Assembly: GCA_947505565.1 (NCBI GenBank)
Contig: CANNLB010000121.1
Span: 1-7,201 of the forward strand
Length of the DNA: 7,201 nucleotides
Direction: 5' to 3'
Source of the DNA: Acidobacteriota bacterium
GTDB lineage: Bacteria > Acidobacteriota > Terriglobia > Bryobacterales > Bryobacteraceae
The notes beneath the pieces were generated by a model, which saw only the letters and a program-made list of their open reading frames with translations, was not told where the DNA came from and ran no database searches. The translations under genes and the position numbers were made by a program. Shown one piece after another: positions 6,431 to 7,201 of this stretch (the stretch's first letter is position 1; every line of letters starts with the position of its first letter).

Positions 6431-7201
6431 TTAATGAATCCTCTTAAGCGCTTCATATCGTAGCCTGTGAATCTCTACATCGCTAAAGCTCGCACCTCCG
6501 TTTACGGTGCCGAATCCGCCAACGATTAATCCAAAGGCTTGGGTGGTGGGTTGCTCGATCGCGAAAATCTCTTCAACATGCCACCCCCCCTTTTCCTTGG
6601 TATACCATTGCAAGTTATGCATGCCCAGGAAGCCCATTCCGTACCCCGCGCCTGTGCCTGTTGCTGGAATATCGCCGAACACATTTCCTTGAATAAAGTA
6701 ATAACCGGGGGATAGACGGATGGTTGTAACTGCGGCTGTCGAATGGGGCCCCGGTCCACTGATACGCACCCCTTGCTTCTTGATCTCAGCTTTGCCGGGC
6801 GTACTGGAAGCATCAAGGATTATCGATTGCCAGGCAGCCAACCCTAGTTCTGGAAGTATGGAACCATTGTTTCCAACCACAGTAGTATTTACTGGACTCG
6901 GCTCATCCGAAATCTTGCTTAATCCGATCTTTTTAAGCGTGAACCCCCCCTGGGAGAGTCCATAACCACCAACGAGGACTACTAGCTGAAATGGCCCGGG
7001 TTTTTCAATAGAAAAGACCCGTTCACCCAGGGTTGAACCGGCTCCGAAGGCGTTCAATACAGAATCTGGAAGCCCGGCCAGCGCTACAACGTAGCCTTTC
7101 CCTGAACCCACTGCTGGGACAGTTCCGGCCAACTCCGCATCCAAGGAATAAAGGCCCCGTTCTAGCATCAGCACGGTCCCCAAACCAGCCGACGTTGGTT
7201 G
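6431..7201 (-). CDS. Repeat-containing, beta-rich protein of unknown function, N-terminus outside window
   Basis: The frame is open from the right edge (7201) to TAA at 6433-6431, giving 256 in-window codons. The true start lies beyond the window; the TTG at 7183 has no claim to be one. I do not recognise the family. The sequence is rich in Gly, Val, Ile and aromatic residues in short alternating hydrophobic strands, as in beta-sandwich or jelly-roll modules. Counting from the TTG codon as residue 1, it consists of two related units offset by exactly 150 residues: GLYSL/GYYFI, VPAVGSGKGY/IPATGTGAGY, FSIEKP/FAIEQP and VGGYG/VGGFG. It has no membrane segment and no cysteine in the visible part. 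This composition fits a secreted or cell-surface protein, possibly sugar-binding, but that is inference. It is not part of the operon to its left, being separated by 1.27 kb of decayed DNA. Confidence 0.8.
   Translation of the reverse strand, partial: QPTSAGLGTVLMLERGLYSLDAELAGTVPAVGSGKGYVVALAGLPDSVLNAFGAGSTLGERVFSIEKPGPFQLVVLVGGYGLSQGGFTLKKIGLSKISDEPSPVNTTVVGNNGSILPELGLAAWQSIILDASSTPGKAEIKKQGVRISGPGPHSTAAVTTIRLSPGYYFIQGNVFGDIPATGTGAGYGMGFLGMHNLQWYTKEKGGWHVEEIFAIEQPTTQAFGLIVGGFGTVNGGASFSDVEIHRLRYEALKRIH
6461..6748 (-). repeat. Internal protein repeat, unit 2 (C-terminal)
   Basis: Encodes residues 146-241, counting the TTG at 7183 as residue 1. It aligns without gaps to the unit encoded at 6911-7198; I count 26 identities over 96 positions by hand. 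Shared features are the G-x-Y start, IPATGTGAGY, EIFAIEQP and VGGFG..NGG. The repeat is visible at protein level only, so the duplication is old. Confidence 0.75.
6911..7198 (-). repeat. Internal protein repeat, unit 1
   Basis: Encodes the partner of unit 2, with VPAVGSGKGY, RVFSIEKP and VGGYG..QGG at positions exactly 150 residues earlier. The similarity runs to within one codon of the window edge. The linker between the units is a separate segment of about 55 residues, so further 150-residue units may lie upstream outside the window. Confidence 0.75.

Noticed and set aside
5997..6434. 145-residue plus-strand frame over the IS66 remnant and its flank
   Set aside because: It is out of frame with the recognisable transposase end, has no family resemblance, and runs into the 3' end of the opposite-strand gene.
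1..7201. tRNA, rRNA, CRISPR array, integrase attachment site
   Set aside because: No cloverleaf, ribosomal segment, regularly spaced repeat or integrase gene was seen on reading both strands.

Overview
The window looks like a stretch of Gram-negative bacterial chromosome, GC-rich by eye. It has a polysaccharide or glycolipid operon in the middle, with decayed mobile DNA and an incomplete surface-type protein gene to its right. The phylum cannot be fixed from the sequence. A TTG start, weak ribosome-binding sites, the IS66 subfamily remnant and the REP-like hairpin would fit Verrucomicrobiota, Acidobacteriota or Planctomycetota, but that is an impression only.

Layout. 1-525 (+): the 3' part of a transaldolase / fructose-6-phosphate aldolase family gene, cut by the window edge. 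526-800: convergent intergenic region with two weak hairpins and no gene. 801-5164 (-): a compact three-gene operon, transcribed from right to left. It starts with an 851-residue polytopic membrane protein with a large soluble C-terminus (GT-C-like). After a 30-base gap comes a family 2 glycosyltransferase of the dolichyl/polyprenyl-phosphate sugar synthase type with two C-terminal membrane helices. Through a 4-base ATGA overlap this joins a class I SAM methyltransferase with a tryptophan-rich hydrophobic tail. 5165-6430: about 1.27 kb without an intact gene. It holds a possible operon promoter, a 46-base imperfect palindrome resembling a REP element, the C-terminal remnant of an IS66-type transposase, and a 12-base inverted repeat around that remnant. 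6431-7201 (-): the C-terminal part of a protein built of duplicated units about 150 residues apart, cut by the right edge.

How the genes may work together. In the known pattern, a GT2 synthase loads a sugar onto polyprenyl phosphate at the cytoplasmic face, the lipid-linked sugar is flipped, and a GT-C enzyme transfers it outside the membrane. Gene order, spacing and overlap suggest that the three operon genes form such a module, with the methyltransferase modifying a sugar or lipid intermediate at the membrane. The transaldolase converges on this operon and is not co-transcribed with it, so a role in supplying sugar precursors is only a possibility. The most unusual items are the two apparently related beta-rich modules at the end of the membrane protein, the gap-free internal repeat in the right-hand gene, and the palindrome/IS66 scar.
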